Shown: positions 33,622 to 43,032, numbered from the stretch's first letter. The stretch: 64,000 nucleotides of DNA from Halogeometricum limi (GCF_900115785.1 NZ_FOYS01000002.1:558001-622000); one strand, 5' to 3'. The notes: generated from the sequence alone by a model not told the origin. A program made the numbers and translations.

Positions 33622-35199
33622 ATGACCAAGATTGCCGGTCTGGCGAGCAATCGCGGGCGGAACCTGCTTCACATCGACGAGCGAGCACCCGGCGGCGCGG
33701 AACTCGCCGTCGTCCTCGCGAACGAGGAGGGCGCGCCCGTCCTCGACGCGGCGGCCGAACGCGGCATCCCGACGGAAGTCGTCGAACGCGACGCCGACGA
33801 GTCCCGCGAGGAACACGAGACGCGCATCCTCGACACGCTCTCGGGGTACGACTTCGACCTGGTCTGTCTGGACGGCTACATGCGCATCCTCACCGAGACG
33901 TTCGTGGAGGGCGCGCCGACGACGTTCAACGTCCACCCGTCGCTTCTCCCCTCGTTCCCCGGCATGGACGCGCACGAACAGGTGCTGGACGCGGGCGTCC
34001 GGATGACCGGCTGTACGGTCCACGTCGTCACCGAAGCCGTCGACGCCGGCCCCATCGTGACGCAGGAGTCCGTCCCCGTCTACGAGTCCGACGACGAGGA
34101 CTCGCTGAAGACGCGCGTCCTCCACGAGGCGGAGTTCACCGCCTACCCGCGTGCGGTCCGCTGGTTCGCCGAGGGCCGAATCGACGTCGACGGCGACACC
34201 GTGACCGTCGACGGCGACGAAGGGGGCGACTTCCCCGAACGCCGCCTCGTCTCCGACGACAAGGTGGACGAACTGCGCTACGGCGAGAACCCACACCAGG
34301 ACGCCGCCGTCTACGCCGACGACGCCTGCGAGGAGGCGTCTGTCGTCCGCGCGACGCAACTGAACGAGGGCGCGAAGGCGCTGTCGTACAACAACTACAA
34401 CGACGCCGACGGCGCGCTCAACCTCATCAAGGAGTTCGACGAACCCGCCGCGGCCGTCATCAAACACGCCAACCCCGCGGGCTGTGCCACCGCGGACACG
34501 CTCGCGGCGGCGTACGAGGACGCACTCGCGACGGACCCGATGAGCGCGTTCGGCGGCATCGTCGCGCTCAACCGCGAGTGCGACGCCGAGACGGCGGAAC
34601 AGATAATCGACTCGTTCAAGGAAGTCGTCGTCGCGCCCGGCTACACCGACGCCGCACTCGACGTGCTCACCTCGAAACAGAACCTCCGCGTCCTCGACGT
34701 GGGCGAACTCGGCGAGCGAACCGACCGCCTGACGGAGAAGTCGCTCGTCGGCGGCCGACTCGTCCAAGAGCGTGACCTCTGGGCACCGACCGAGGACGAC
34801 CTGGACGTCGCCACGGACACCGAACCCACCGACGAGCAACTGGAGACGATGCTGTTCGCGTGGAAGGTGCTGAAGCACGTGAAGTCCAACGGCATCGTGT
34901 TCGCCGACGGGACGGAGACGGTGGGCGTCGGGATGGGACAGGTGTCCCGCGTCGACGCCGTCCGCCTCGCCGCGATGAAAGCCGAAGAACACGCCGAGGG
35001 GAAGGGACCGGAGGGAGCCGTGATGGCCTCGGACGCGTTCTTCCCGTTCCCGGACGGCGTCGAGGAGGCCGCGAAAGCGGGAATCGGTGCGGTCATCCAG
35101 CCCGGCGGGTCGGTGAACGACGAGGACGTCATCGCCGCCGCAGACGAACACGGCATCGCCATGGTGTTCACCGGTCGACGGACGTTCCGCCACGACTGA
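33622..35199 (+). CDS. purH: PurN-PurH fusion: GAR formyltransferase-like plus AICAR formyltransferase
   Basis: This 525-residue protein joins two domains. Residues 1 to about 190 resemble PurN (NVHPSLLPSFPG active-site loop; VTEAVDAGPIV). Residues about 210-525 are the AICAR transformylase part of PurH, with LRYGENPHQDAAVYADD, IKHANPAGCA and VMASDAFFPFPDGVE. The IMP cyclohydrolase domain normally fused in front of bacterial PurH is absent, so ring closure must be done by another enzyme (archaeal PurO type). This domain order is known from other haloarchaea. It lies divergent from purB. Confidence 0.92.
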   Translation: MTKIAGLASNRGRNLLHIDERAPGGAELAVVLANEEGAPVLDAAAERGIPTEVVERDADESREEHETRILDTLSGYDFDLVCLDGYMRILTETFVEGAPTTFNVHPSLLPSFPGMDAHEQVLDAGVRMTGCTVHVVTEAVDAGPIVTQESVPVYESDDEDSLKTRVLHEAEFTAYPRAVRWFAEGRIDVDGDTVTVDGDEGGDFPERRLVSDDKVDELRYGENPHQDAAVYADDACEEASVVRATQLNEGAKALSYNNYNDADGALNLIKEFDEPAAAVIKHANPAGCATADTLAAAYEDALATDPMSAFGGIVALNRECDAETAEQIIDSFKEVVVAPGYTDAALDVLTSKQNLRVLDVGELGERTDRLTEKSLVGGRLVQERDLWAPTEDDLDVATDTEPTDEQLETMLFAWKVLKHVKSNGIVFADGTETVGVGMGQVSRVDAVRLAAMKAEEHAEGKGPEGAVMASDAFFPFPDGVEEAAKAGIGAVIQPGGSVNDEDVIAAADEHGIAMVFTGRRTFRHD

Positions 35200-35229
35200 C
35201 GCACCGACCGACACGTCCCGCGGGACGCC

Positions 35230-35667
35230 TCACTCCCGACCGATACTCACGACGAGGACGGGCCGACTCGTGTTCTGCACCACCCGTTCCGTGACGCTTC
35301 CGAGACTGGCGAGTTTGTCGCGTCCCGTCCGCCCGTGCGTCCCCATCACGACCATGTCCACGCCGTGTTCGTCGGCGTAGTCGAGCACGCAGCGGTAGGG
35401 AACGCCGTCGCGGACGGCCGTCGTACACGACACGTCCGACGCGCGCACCGTCTCGGCCACGTCGTCGACGGCGGCCACGGCGTCGTCGTGCAGCGACTCC
35501 CGTAACTCGTCTTTCTGGTCTTCGCTCGCCGCGAGGTAGAGTCGGCGGTCCACGACCGAGAGCACGTGTATCGTCGCGCCCGACAGCGTCGCGACTTCGA
35601 GTGCGTGTTCGAGCGCCTTCGCCGTCCCGTCGCTCCCGTCCGTCGGCACGAGAATCGAGTCGTACAT
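35230..35667 (-). CDS. Universal stress protein
   Basis: This 145-residue UspA-fold protein begins YDSILVPTDGSDGTAKALEH. It ends with the ATP-binding motif VMGTHGRTGRDKLASLGSVT and RPVLVVSIGRE, the G-2x-G-9x-G pattern of the ATP-binding class. It converges on purH with 30 bases between. The ATG at 35667 is preferred over an extension to 35697. Confidence 0.92.
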   Translation of the reverse strand: MYDSILVPTDGSDGTAKALEHALEVATLSGATIHVLSVVDRRLYLAASEDQKDELRESLHDDAVAAVDDVAETVRASDVSCTTAVRDGVPYRCVLDYADEHGVDMVVMGTHGRTGRDKLASLGSVTERVVQNTSRPVLVVSIGRE

Positions 35668-35777
35668 GGCCGGGGGTTCGACGGCCAGCGTAATCAACGT
35701 CGGCCCCGTCGGCCGTCCTCGCGGCGGACTCCTCTGTCGTTCGACAACCCTAAGCGCGGCCCTCGTGAGGTTCGCGT

Positions 35778-38312
35778 ATGCAGTATCACGAAGCGGTGCG
35801 GTTCCTCTTCGACCTCCGCCGGTTCCAGGTCAAACCGGGGACGGCGTCGGTTCGAGCGCTCCTCGCCGAGTTCGACGACCCCCACGAGGACGTGACGTTC
35901 GTACAGGTAGCCGGGTCGAACGGGAAGGGAAGCACGGCCCGCATGACCGAATCCATCCTCCGAGAGGCCGGTCTGACGGTCGGTCTCTACACGTCGCCGC
36001 ACTTCCAGACGGTCCGCGAACGCGCCCGCGTCGACGGGCGGAAGATACCCGAGGCGGCCGTCTGCGAGTTCGTCGAACGAGCGAAACCGTGGTTAGTCGA
36101 ACGCGCCGCCGACGGCGAACCGCTGACGTTCTTCGAGGTGGTGACGGCGCTCTCTCTCTGGTACTTCGCGGAGGCGAACGTCGACGCGGCCGTCCTCGAA
36201 GTCGGGATGGGCGGCGAACTCGACGCGACCAGCGTCGTCTCGCCCGTCGCCGCCGCGGTGACGAACGTCTCGCTCGAACACACGAGCGTCCTCGGCGATA
36301 CGATAGAAGAGATAGCCGAGACGAAAGCGGCCGTCGCCCCCGAGTCCAACCCCCTCGTGACGGGCGCGACGGGTGCGGCGTTGGCGACTATCCGCGACCG
36401 AGTCGGGAGCGTCGTCACCGTCGGCGACAGCGGGGCCGACGGAGACGGTGACGATGACGGTGACGCGGACGCCCCCGACGTGACCGTCCGGTCGACGGGG
36501 CGAGTGAACCATCAGGAGTCCGCCGTCGTCGTCGACGGCGACGGCTGGCGCGTCGACGGCGCGGTTCCCCTCCTCGGCCCGTATCAGGCCGAGAACGCCG
36601 GTATCGCGTGCGTCCTCGCCCGGCAGGTGGCCGACGCCTCGGGCGCGGAACTCGCGGAGACGACGCTCGAACGCGGCCTCCGCCGGGCCGACTGGCCCGG
36701 TCGGTTCGAGGTGATGCAGACGGACCCGTACGTCGTCCTCGACGGCGCGCACAACCCCGGCGCCTGCGAGTCGCTGGCGACGGTGTTCGACGACTTCGCC
36801 GTCGACGAACTCCACCTCGTCTTCGGCGCGATGCACGACAAAGACCACCGGGCGATGGTTCGCGCCCTCCCCGACGCCGACAGCGTCGTCACCTGCCGAC
36901 CGAACAACCCGCGCGCGGAGGACCCCGAGACGCTCGCGCGGGTGTTCGAAGACGGCGGCGTCGAGGACGTGACCGTCGGCGACGACGTGGCCGCCGCCGT
37001 CGAGACGGCACGCGAACGCGTCGACGAGGACGACTGCGTCCTGGCCGTCGGGTCGCTCTTTCTCGTCGCGGAGGCGCGGGCGACGTGGACGCGCACAGTT
37101 ACGCCCGCGACGGTTCGCGACGCCGACGACGCGGCCGCCCTCCTCGAACGGGCGCACGTCCCCGCCGACGACGCACTCGCCGCCGCCGAGGACGGCGTCC
37201 ACCGAGTGGTCCACCTCGCTCTCCAATCGCGGGAGGCGACTCGGCTGAAGGAGACGATGCTGGCCGTCGGCGGCGACTGCGCCACCTCGCGGGACGACAC
37301 CAGCGGCGAACTCACCGACGTGGTTCTCATGGGTACGCGCTCCGAGTACGACCGATTGACAGAACGCCTCGCCGACGGCCCGTACGGACTGCCGGCCGTG
37401 GCCGCCGATGTGCGGGAACGCGTCGGACTCGGCGAAGTGGGCGACGCCGACGCGGACGAGACAGACGCCGGTGCGGGCGAGTCGCGCGACTACCCGTGGG
37501 ACGACCGAACGGCCGTGATGGGCATCCTGAACGTCACGCCCGACAGTTTCCACGACAGCGGGGAGTTCTACGACGCCGCCGACGCCCTCGAACGGGCGGA
37601 GTCGATGATAGACGCCGGCGCGGACATCATCGACGTGGGCGGGGAGTCCACCCGACCCGGCGCGGACGAGGTGCCCGTCGACGAGGAGATTCGCCGCATC
37701 GTCCCGGTACTCGAAGCCCTCGCGGACGTGGACGCACTCCTCTCCGTGGACACGCGGAAGGCCGCCGTGGCGGAGGCGGCACTCGACGCCGGCGCGGACA
37801 TCCTCAACGACGTGACCGGCCTCGAAGACCCGGCGATGCGGTTTCTCGCGGCCGAGAGAGACGTCCCCGTCATCGTGATGCACAGCATCGACGCGCCCGT
37901 GGTCCCCGGAAAGGACGTCGACTACGACGACGTGGTGTCGGACGTGATAGCGGAACTCGACGAGCGACTCCTCCTCGCGGAGAAGGCGGGCGTCCCCCGC
38001 GAGAACGTCGTCGTCGACCCCGGAATCGGCTTCGGGAAGTCGAGAGCCGAGAACTTCGAACTGCTCGACAGACTCGGCGAGTTCGACGCTCTCGGCTGTC
38101 CCCTGCTGTTCGGGCACTCGCACAAGTCGATGTTCGAGTTGGTGGGAAGCGAGGCGGGCGACAACCTCCCGGCCACCGTCGCGGCGACGGCACTCGCCGC
38201 CGAACGCGGGGCCGACATCGTCCGCGTCCACGACGTCGAAGAGAACGTCACCGCCGTGAACGTGGCGTTGGCGACGCGGAATCCGGGGCGGTTCGCGGAC
38301 GGACCCGAGTAG
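35778..38312 (+). CDS. folCP: FolC-FolP fusion: folylpolyglutamate synthase / dihydropteroate synthase
   Basis: This 844-residue fusion has an N-terminal Mur-ligase-like FolC part (1 to about 430) with the P-loop VAGSNGKGSTARM and EVGMGGELDATS. A linker domain of about 140 residues follows, rich in alanine and acidic residues and found with some archaeal DHPS. The DHPS domain from residue 580 onward has MGILNVTPDSFHDSGEF, DIIDVGGESTRPG and LSVDTRKAAV. The combination makes dihydropteroate from pterin and pABA and adds glutamates. Fusions of this kind are known from Haloferax. Confidence 0.94.
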   Translation: MQYHEAVRFLFDLRRFQVKPGTASVRALLAEFDDPHEDVTFVQVAGSNGKGSTARMTESILREAGLTVGLYTSPHFQTVRERARVDGRKIPEAAVCEFVERAKPWLVERAADGEPLTFFEVVTALSLWYFAEANVDAAVLEVGMGGELDATSVVSPVAAAVTNVSLEHTSVLGDTIEEIAETKAAVAPESNPLVTGATGAALATIRDRVGSVVTVGDSGADGDGDDDGDADAPDVTVRSTGRVNHQESAVVVDGDGWRVDGAVPLLGPYQAENAGIACVLARQVADASGAELAETTLERGLRRADWPGRFEVMQTDPYVVLDGAHNPGACESLATVFDDFAVDELHLVFGAMHDKDHRAMVRALPDADSVVTCRPNNPRAEDPETLARVFEDGGVEDVTVGDDVAAAVETARERVDEDDCVLAVGSLFLVAEARATWTRTVTPATVRDADDAAALLERAHVPADDALAAAEDGVHRVVHLALQSREATRLKETMLAVGGDCATSRDDTSGELTDVVLMGTRSEYDRLTERLADGPYGLPAVAADVRERVGLGEVGDADADETDAGAGESRDYPWDDRTAVMGILNVTPDSFHDSGEFYDAADALERAESMIDAGADIIDVGGESTRPGADEVPVDEEIRRIVPVLEALADVDALLSVDTRKAAVAEAALDAGADILNDVTGLEDPAMRFLAAERDVPVIVMHSIDAPVVPGKDVDYDDVVSDVIAELDERLLLAEKAGVPRENVVVDPGIGFGKSRAENFELLDRLGEFDALGCPLLFGHSHKSMFELVGSEAGDNLPATVAATALAAERGADIVRVHDVEENVTAVNVALATRNPGRFADGPE

Positions 38313-38368
38313 TCGCCGCCGGACCGAACCGCCGAACCGTTTTCTCCTCCGTCCCCGTACCGTCGTCC

Positions 38369-39121
38369 GTGTGTACCCTGACCATCGCGTGGCAGGCGTT
38401 CGACGCCGCGCCCGTCGTCGTCGCCGCGAACCGCGACGAAGCCCTCGACAGAGCCTCGAAACCACCCGCTGTCGTCGACGGCGACCCGGCGTTCGTCGCC
38501 CCCCTCGACGTGCAGGCGGGCGGAACGTGGGTCGGCTACAACGAACGCGGCGTCTTCGTCGGCGTCACCAACCGCTGGGTCGACGTCGAGGGCGGCGGCG
38601 AACGCTCGCGCGGGCAACTCGTCCGCGACGCCCTCCGGAGCGAAAGCGCCGCGAAAGCGCGTGAGACGGTCGAAGCGGCCGTCGCCACCGACACCTACGA
38701 CGGGTTCAACCTCGTCGTCGCCGACGCGACGGACGCCTTCCTGTTCGAGTGGGACGGAACGCTGACGACGACGCGACTGGACCCCGGCGTCCACGTCGTC
38801 GTCAACGTGGGCACAGACGGCGACTACTTCGAACCCGAACGGCGTCCCGAGGTGGGTGCCGAACAGGCGAACAACGCCCGTCGCGTCCGCGAGGCGTTGA
38901 CGCCCGCCGACGCGTCCGCGTCGCCGGAGGCGTGGCGCGAACGCGCGGCGTCGGTCCTCCGCGACCACGACTACGGCGTCTGCGTCCACGACGACGAGGG
39001 GCGGTACGGGACGCGTTCGTCGTCGCTCGTCACGCTGTGGGCCGACGACGACGCCGAGTACGCGTTCGCTCCCGGCCCGCCCTGCGAGACGGCGTACGAA
39101 CCCGTCGAAAGTCAGCTTTAA
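38369..39121 (+). CDS. NRDE-family (TANGO2-like) protein
   Basis: This 250-residue protein has the NRDE domain: it starts CTLTIAWQAFDAAPVVVAAN then RDEALDRAS, the family motif, with Cys in position 2 as in Ntn-hydrolase-like proteins. GTWVGYNERGVFVGVTNRW and SSSLVTLW are the other conserved stretches. The start codon is GTG at 38369. Function is unknown; the human relative TANGO2 affects membrane or haem handling. It follows folCP by 56 bases and is probably expressed separately. Confidence 0.85.
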   Translation: MCTLTIAWQAFDAAPVVVAANRDEALDRASKPPAVVDGDPAFVAPLDVQAGGTWVGYNERGVFVGVTNRWVDVEGGGERSRGQLVRDALRSESAAKARETVEAAVATDTYDGFNLVVADATDAFLFEWDGTLTTTRLDPGVHVVVNVGTDGDYFEPERRPEVGAEQANNARRVREALTPADASASPEAWRERAASVLRDHDYGVCVHDDEGRYGTRSSSLVTLWADDDAEYAFAPGPPCETAYEPVESQL

Positions 39122-39146
39122 ACGGGTCGCGGGCGACTCACAGAAT

Positions 39147-39500
39147 ATGAGCGTAGGCGAGGCCGAAGCCCAACTCTCGGAGGACGAACTCGCAGGACTC
39201 GAACTCGTCCGAGAGTCGGGCGGCATCCATCAGAGCGACTTCTGGAAGGAACTGGACATCACCTCCCGGAAGGGGAGTCGTATCGCCGAGCGTCTGTTCT
39301 CGCTCGACCTCATCGAACGCGAGGAGACGGTGTACAACGGGCACAACACCTACTACCTCGAACCCACCGCGCGTGACCTCGACTTCTCGAAGCTCATGGC
39401 CGGCGACATGCTGTCGCCGTTCATCGGCGAGGAAGAGGTCAACGCCAACAGCAACGCGTTCTCGCAGTGGCTGATGAACCTCGCGTACGAAGAGTACTGA
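39147..39500 (+). CDS. MarR-like HTH DNA-binding protein
   Basis: This 117-residue protein is a winged helix for most of its length: ELVRESGGIHQSDFWKELDI, then TSRKGSRIAERLFSLDLIER and a wing with VYNGHNTYYLEPT. A C-terminal helix SNAFSQWLMNLAYEEY may mediate dimerisation. It is 25 bases behind the NRDE gene and could be in one transcript with it. Target genes are unknown. Confidence 0.8.
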   Translation: MSVGEAEAQLSEDELAGLELVRESGGIHQSDFWKELDITSRKGSRIAERLFSLDLIEREETVYNGHNTYYLEPTARDLDFSKLMAGDMLSPFIGEEEVNANSNAFSQWLMNLAYEEY

Positions 39501-39680
39501 ACGCGACTCTCTTTCTGGTCCGTTTCGGGTTTCCGCGTCGACGCGCGAGAGTCATCGCTCCGCGGCGTGTGCGATTCGGTGTCCGCCGCCCGCGCGGCGT
39601 TCGCTCGGCGGCCGACGCCGACGCTCCGAGGACGCGCAGTCGGTCGAAGAAGAACGGGAGAGTCCGCGGGATGCGGGTCG

Positions 39681-40445
39681 TTACTCGGCCGACTCGTCGG
39701 TCTCGTCTTCGTCCGACGGTTCGAGGTCGTTCTCGGCGATGTACTCCGAGATTTCGTCGTTCTCCAGTTCGACGAACGCCTCCGTCTCGGTGGAGATGGT
39801 GGCGACGTCGACGCCGCCGTCTTCGAGTTGGTCGTCGTTCGTGGAGGCGATGGCGCGGAGTGCGAGGCCGATACCCTCGTCGAGCGTCAGGTCGTCGCGG
39901 AAGTTCTCTTCGAGGTAGTCCTGCAAGTCACCGCGGTCCGCACCGATGGAGACGGCCTTCCACTCGTACGGCGTCCCCGAGGGGTCCGTCTCGTAGAGGC
40001 GCGGCGTGCCGTTCTCGACGCCGCCGATGAGGAGGGCGACGCCGAACGGGCGCGCGCCGCCGACCTGCGTGTACTGCTGGATGTGGTCGGTGACTTCCTT
40101 CGTCAGCGTCTCGATGCCGATCGGCTCGCCGTAGCGCAGGCGGTTGACCTGCGACTGGCGGCGCGCGAAGTCGATGAGTTGGCGCGCGTCGGCGACGTGT
40201 CCCGCCGAGGCGATGCCGATGTGGTCGTCGGATTTGTGAATCTTCTCGACGCTCGTCGGTTCCATGAGCGGAGACCGAGAGCGCTTGTCGGCCGCGAGGA
40301 CGACGCCCTCCGGCGTTCGGACGCCGATGCTCGCCGTCCCTCGTTTCACTGCTTCCCGCGCGTACTCTACCTGGTAGAGACGGCCGTCGGGCGAGAAGAT
40401 GGTAATCCCGCGGTCGTATGCCTGTTGTTGGGCTTGTCCCTGCAT
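39681..40445 (-). CDS. psmA: Proteasome alpha subunit
   Basis: This 254-residue protein has the alpha-subunit N-terminus QAYDRGITIFSPDGRLYQVE, which gates the channel and binds the activator. KRGTASIGVRTPEGVVLAAD and VGGARPFGVALLIGG follow. The tail is strongly acidic (EPSDEDETDESAE). Seven copies form each outer ring of the 20S core. It is downstream of rnp2 by 6 bases and closes the RNase P gene cluster. The 180 bases to the convergent HTH gene show no other feature. Confidence 0.96.
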   Translation of the reverse strand: MQGQAQQQAYDRGITIFSPDGRLYQVEYAREAVKRGTASIGVRTPEGVVLAADKRSRSPLMEPTSVEKIHKSDDHIGIASAGHVADARQLIDFARRQSQVNRLRYGEPIGIETLTKEVTDHIQQYTQVGGARPFGVALLIGGVENGTPRLYETDPSGTPYEWKAVSIGADRGDLQDYLEENFRDDLTLDEGIGLALRAIASTNDDQLEDGGVDVATISTETEAFVELENDEISEYIAENDLEPSDEDETDESAE

Positions 40446-40451
40446 AAGTTA

Positions 40452-40931
40452 TCACTCGAAATCGAGTTGCGTCGCGCCGACGAATCCGCCCGACCCGCGA
40501 ACGTCGGTCCCTAAACGGCGGACGACGGCGGGCCGTGACTCGTCCTCGAACACGACGTCTCTCTCTTCAAGAGTTCCGGCCCCGCGTCCTAAATACCTTT
40601 CTTCACAGGCACGCACCGTGCCCGAGATACCGGCGACGCGGACGCCGACCGGGTCGCCGTTCACTTCCGTGACGCAGGCGAGGGCCGCCCGCGCCCGTCC
40701 CTCTTCGCCGCGGTACGCCCGCACGACGGTCTCTCCTTCGCCGTCGGCGAAGGAGAAGGACAGCACCGTCAGGTCGGCGGCGGCGCTTCCGGCGTCTCCG
40801 TAGAGGTTCTGCGCGGCGTACCAGAGTTCGCGCTGGAAGTCGCCGCGGTCGAACCGCGCGTCGGGCCACGCCTCCAGTTTCACGGCGAGGTAGCGCCACC
40901 GCGGTTGGAGGTGTTTCGGGAGGTGCTTCAT
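40452..40931 (-). CDS. rnp2: Ribonuclease P protein component 2 (Pop5)
   Basis: This 159-residue protein starts KHLPKHLQPRWRYLAVKLEA as in Pop5/Rpp14 proteins and has ISGTVRACEERYL and a fold of the RNase P protein type. A tail of about 40 residues is specific to haloarchaea. It assists the RNase P RNA in making tRNA 5' ends together with Rpp30 (rnp3). It is 12 bases downstream of the methyltransferase gene. Confidence 0.9.
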   Translation of the reverse strand: MKHLPKHLQPRWRYLAVKLEAWPDARFDRGDFQRELWYAAQNLYGDAGSAAADLTVLSFSFADGEGETVVRAYRGEEGRARAALACVTEVNGDPVGVRVAGISGTVRACEERYLGRGAGTLEERDVVFEDESRPAVVRRLGTDVRGSGGFVGATQLDFE

Positions 40932-40943
40932 CGACTCCTCGGA

Positions 40944-41582
40944 CTACTCCTCGACCGGCACTCGGTCGCCCGCCTCGCCGAACCGTTCGGCCACGAGGAC
41001 GCCCACCTGGTCGTGGACTCGTTCGACGGCGGTCAGGACGAACCCCTCGTCGGTGAGGGCGTCCGCGAGCGTCCCGACCGTCGCCGGGTCGTCCACCTCG
41101 GGGCTGTAGAACGGTTCCTCGGGGTCCGGTGTCCCGAAGAACATCACGTCGCCGAGGACGAACCGACGGGGGTTCAGGTCGGCGATGACCGCGATGGCCT
41201 CGCGTTTCTCCTCGTCGGAGAGGTGGTGCATCGCGAAGTTCGTCGTGACGATGTCCACCTCGCCGTCGTAGTTCGGGTCGCGGAATCGGCCCTCGCCGAA
41301 CTCCACGTTCTCGATGCCCGCCTCGGCGGCCTTCTCTCGTGCGCGTTCGAGCATCCCCTCGCTGATGTCGCGTCCGACGACGCGCTTCGCGTTCGGCGCG
41401 AGGGCGAGTGCGATGGCTCCCGTCCCGGTCCCGATGTCCAACACCACGTCTTCCTCGGTGGGCGCGGCGTGTTCGACGACGAGGTTCGCGCAGGCGCGGT
41501 ACGCCTCGGAGTCCTGCGTCTCGTCGTAGTCGGTGGCGATAGCGGAGAACCGGTCGGCGTGTTCCTCAATCGTCTTCTTCAT
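40944..41582 (-). CDS. Class I SAM-dependent methyltransferase inside the RNase P cluster
   Basis: This 212-residue protein has a SAM motif VVLDIGTGTGAIALAL and VVGRDISEGMLERAREKA, with DIVTTNFAMHHLSDEEK as motif IV. It starts KKTIEEHADRFSAIATDYDE, typical of small-molecule or UbiE-like methyltransferases. It overlaps the end of rnp3 by 17 bases and lies ahead of rnp2, which suggests an RNA- or translation-related substrate but does not prove it. The ATG at 41582 is chosen over an in-frame start at 41591. Confidence 0.85.
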   Translation of the reverse strand: MKKTIEEHADRFSAIATDYDETQDSEAYRACANLVVEHAAPTEEDVVLDIGTGTGAIALALAPNAKRVVGRDISEGMLERAREKAAEAGIENVEFGEGRFRDPNYDGEVDIVTTNFAMHHLSDEEKREAIAVIADLNPRRFVLGDVMFFGTPDPEEPFYSPEVDDPATVGTLADALTDEGFVLTAVERVHDQVGVLVAERFGEAGDRVPVEE

Positions 41583-42261
41583 ACGTGCCACGTTCGACGC
41601 CCGGGGCTATGAACGACTCGGAGCGTCGCCGCCGATTCTCGTCGGCGAGTCGGCCCCACTCGTCGAGTCCGTCGCGGACCCACTCTCCGCCGAGGCCGAG
41701 TTCCTCGCCGACGGCGACGAGTTCTCTCGGCGCGCGGAGTTCGAGATGCGACCGCGCGTTGGCGCTGACGACGTACGGCGTGTCGTAGTGGTCGAGGATG
41801 CGTTTGAGCTTTCGAAGGTCGTCGACGTGGCGGACGCGGTGCCCGCCGGTGGCGCGGAGGACGGGTCCGAAGTCGAACTCGACGCGGACGCCGTTGCGCG
41901 TCGCGGCCTTCGCGAGCACGTGGTTGAAGTCCCCCTCGCCCGCGAACGGCCGGGTGAGCACGTCCACGCGGGCCTGTTCGACGGCGAAGCGGTTGAGCGC
42001 GTTCGTCCCGCCGCGGACGAGGAGGAGCGTTCGGTCCGGCCGGTAGTTCCCGACCGCACCGCTGGCCTGATTCGGGCCGTCGGCGACTATCTCGGCGGCG
42101 TCGACGACGTCGCAGGAGAGTTCCGCGCGAAGCGTCTCGTAGTCGGGACGCGCGTCGTCGGCGCGGACGACCACGCCGTCGTACCCGTAGCGGTCGGCCG
42201 TCGTCGCGAACCGGGCCACCGTGCTGTCGCCGTCGGGGTGGGCGTGGACCGCCTCGTACAT
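41566..42261 (-). CDS. rnp3: Ribonuclease P protein component 3 (Rpp30)
   Basis: This 231-residue protein has a TIM-barrel-like Rpp30 pattern: YEAVHAHPDGDSTVARFATT, GYDGVVVRAD, HYDTPYVVSANARSHLELRA. Length fits the archaeal family. It binds Pop5 to form the core of the RNase P protein complex. The ATG at 42261 starts at the conserved N-terminus; an extension to 42321 is open but not conserved-looking. Confidence 0.9.
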   Translation of the reverse strand: MYEAVHAHPDGDSTVARFATTADRYGYDGVVVRADDARPDYETLRAELSCDVVDAAEIVADGPNQASGAVGNYRPDRTLLLVRGGTNALNRFAVEQARVDVLTRPFAGEGDFNHVLAKAATRNGVRVEFDFGPVLRATGGHRVRHVDDLRKLKRILDHYDTPYVVSANARSHLELRAPRELVAVGEELGLGGEWVRDGLDEWGRLADENRRRRSESFIAPGVERGTYEEDD

Positions 42262-42348
42262 ACCCGATTCGACTCCGCGGACCTGTATGGCAGTTACGCT
42301 TCGGGCGTCTGCCGTCGGCAAAAAAACGAGGGGCGGGAACTCCGCCGC

Positions 42349-42885
42349 TCAGGCGCGGCGCGCGAGGAACAGTGCGACGACGGCGGCACCGACCAGACCG
42401 GCGAGTGCGCCGAATCCGGGAACCGACGTGCTGCTGTCTTCGGTCTCTGTCTCGGGTTGTGCTGCGGCGGGCCGGAGGTCGCCCTCGTAGGTGGTCTCGG
42501 GACCGCTCGCGTCCGTCGCGTGCCGGACCGTCACGTTCACCGACGTGCTGGCGTTCTCCGACAGGTCGCTCAGGTCGACCTGCGCGGCGTACGTGCCGTC
42601 GTCGGTGACGTTCGCGCGGGCGTCTTTCGAGAACCGGTACTCGCCGTCGTTCGAGCGGACGTAGACGAGCAGTTCCGTCCCGGGTTCGAGCGTCGTCTCA
42701 CCGGCGACGGTCTGGTTCTCGGCCGGGTAGAACGTCGTCGAGGATTCGGCCGGCGTGAACGCGTCCGCGGCGGCGACGGGTGCCACGACGGCACCGAGTG
42801 CGACGAACGTCGCGAGGAGGAGCGTCGCACCGACGAAGCGGCGCGGGGACTGTGCATCGGCGTCTTTCGGAGGGCGTTCGGTCAT
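42349..42885 (-). CDS. PGF-CTERM cell-surface protein with BGTF-like domain
   Basis: This 178-residue protein has a signal peptide (RRFVGATLLLATFVALGAVV), a mostly beta extracellular domain of about 100 residues with AENQTVAGETTLEPGTELLV, a Glu/Thr/Ser linker and the C-terminal sorting signal VPGFGALAGLVGAAVVALFL-ARRA. The PGF motif marks it for cleavage and lipid attachment by archaeosortase A, so it ends as a surface lipid-anchored protein. The domain resembles those that stabilise S-layer glycoprotein partners. Its job is unknown. Confidence 0.85.
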   Translation of the reverse strand: MTERPPKDADAQSPRRFVGATLLLATFVALGAVVAPVAAADAFTPAESSTTFYPAENQTVAGETTLEPGTELLVYVRSNDGEYRFSKDARANVTDDGTYAAQVDLSDLSENASTSVNVTVRHATDASGPETTYEGDLRPAAAQPETETEDSSTSVPGFGALAGLVGAAVVALFLARRA

Positions 42886-43032
42886 GGAAATCGGCAGACG
42901 ACGCTCGGGTGGGGCGGCGTTAATAGTTGTCGAGCTAAAAATTACGGCAACATCGCCCGGCAGTGAACAGAACTGCGTGCAGTGGGACGGAGTTCACCGG
43001 AGACGGCCGAGCGTGAGACGCCCATGCACGTC

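Noticed and set aside
36093-38465. 790-codon open frame on the minus strand
   Set aside because: It is a shadow of the folC-folP fusion, whose motifs are clear on the plus strand.
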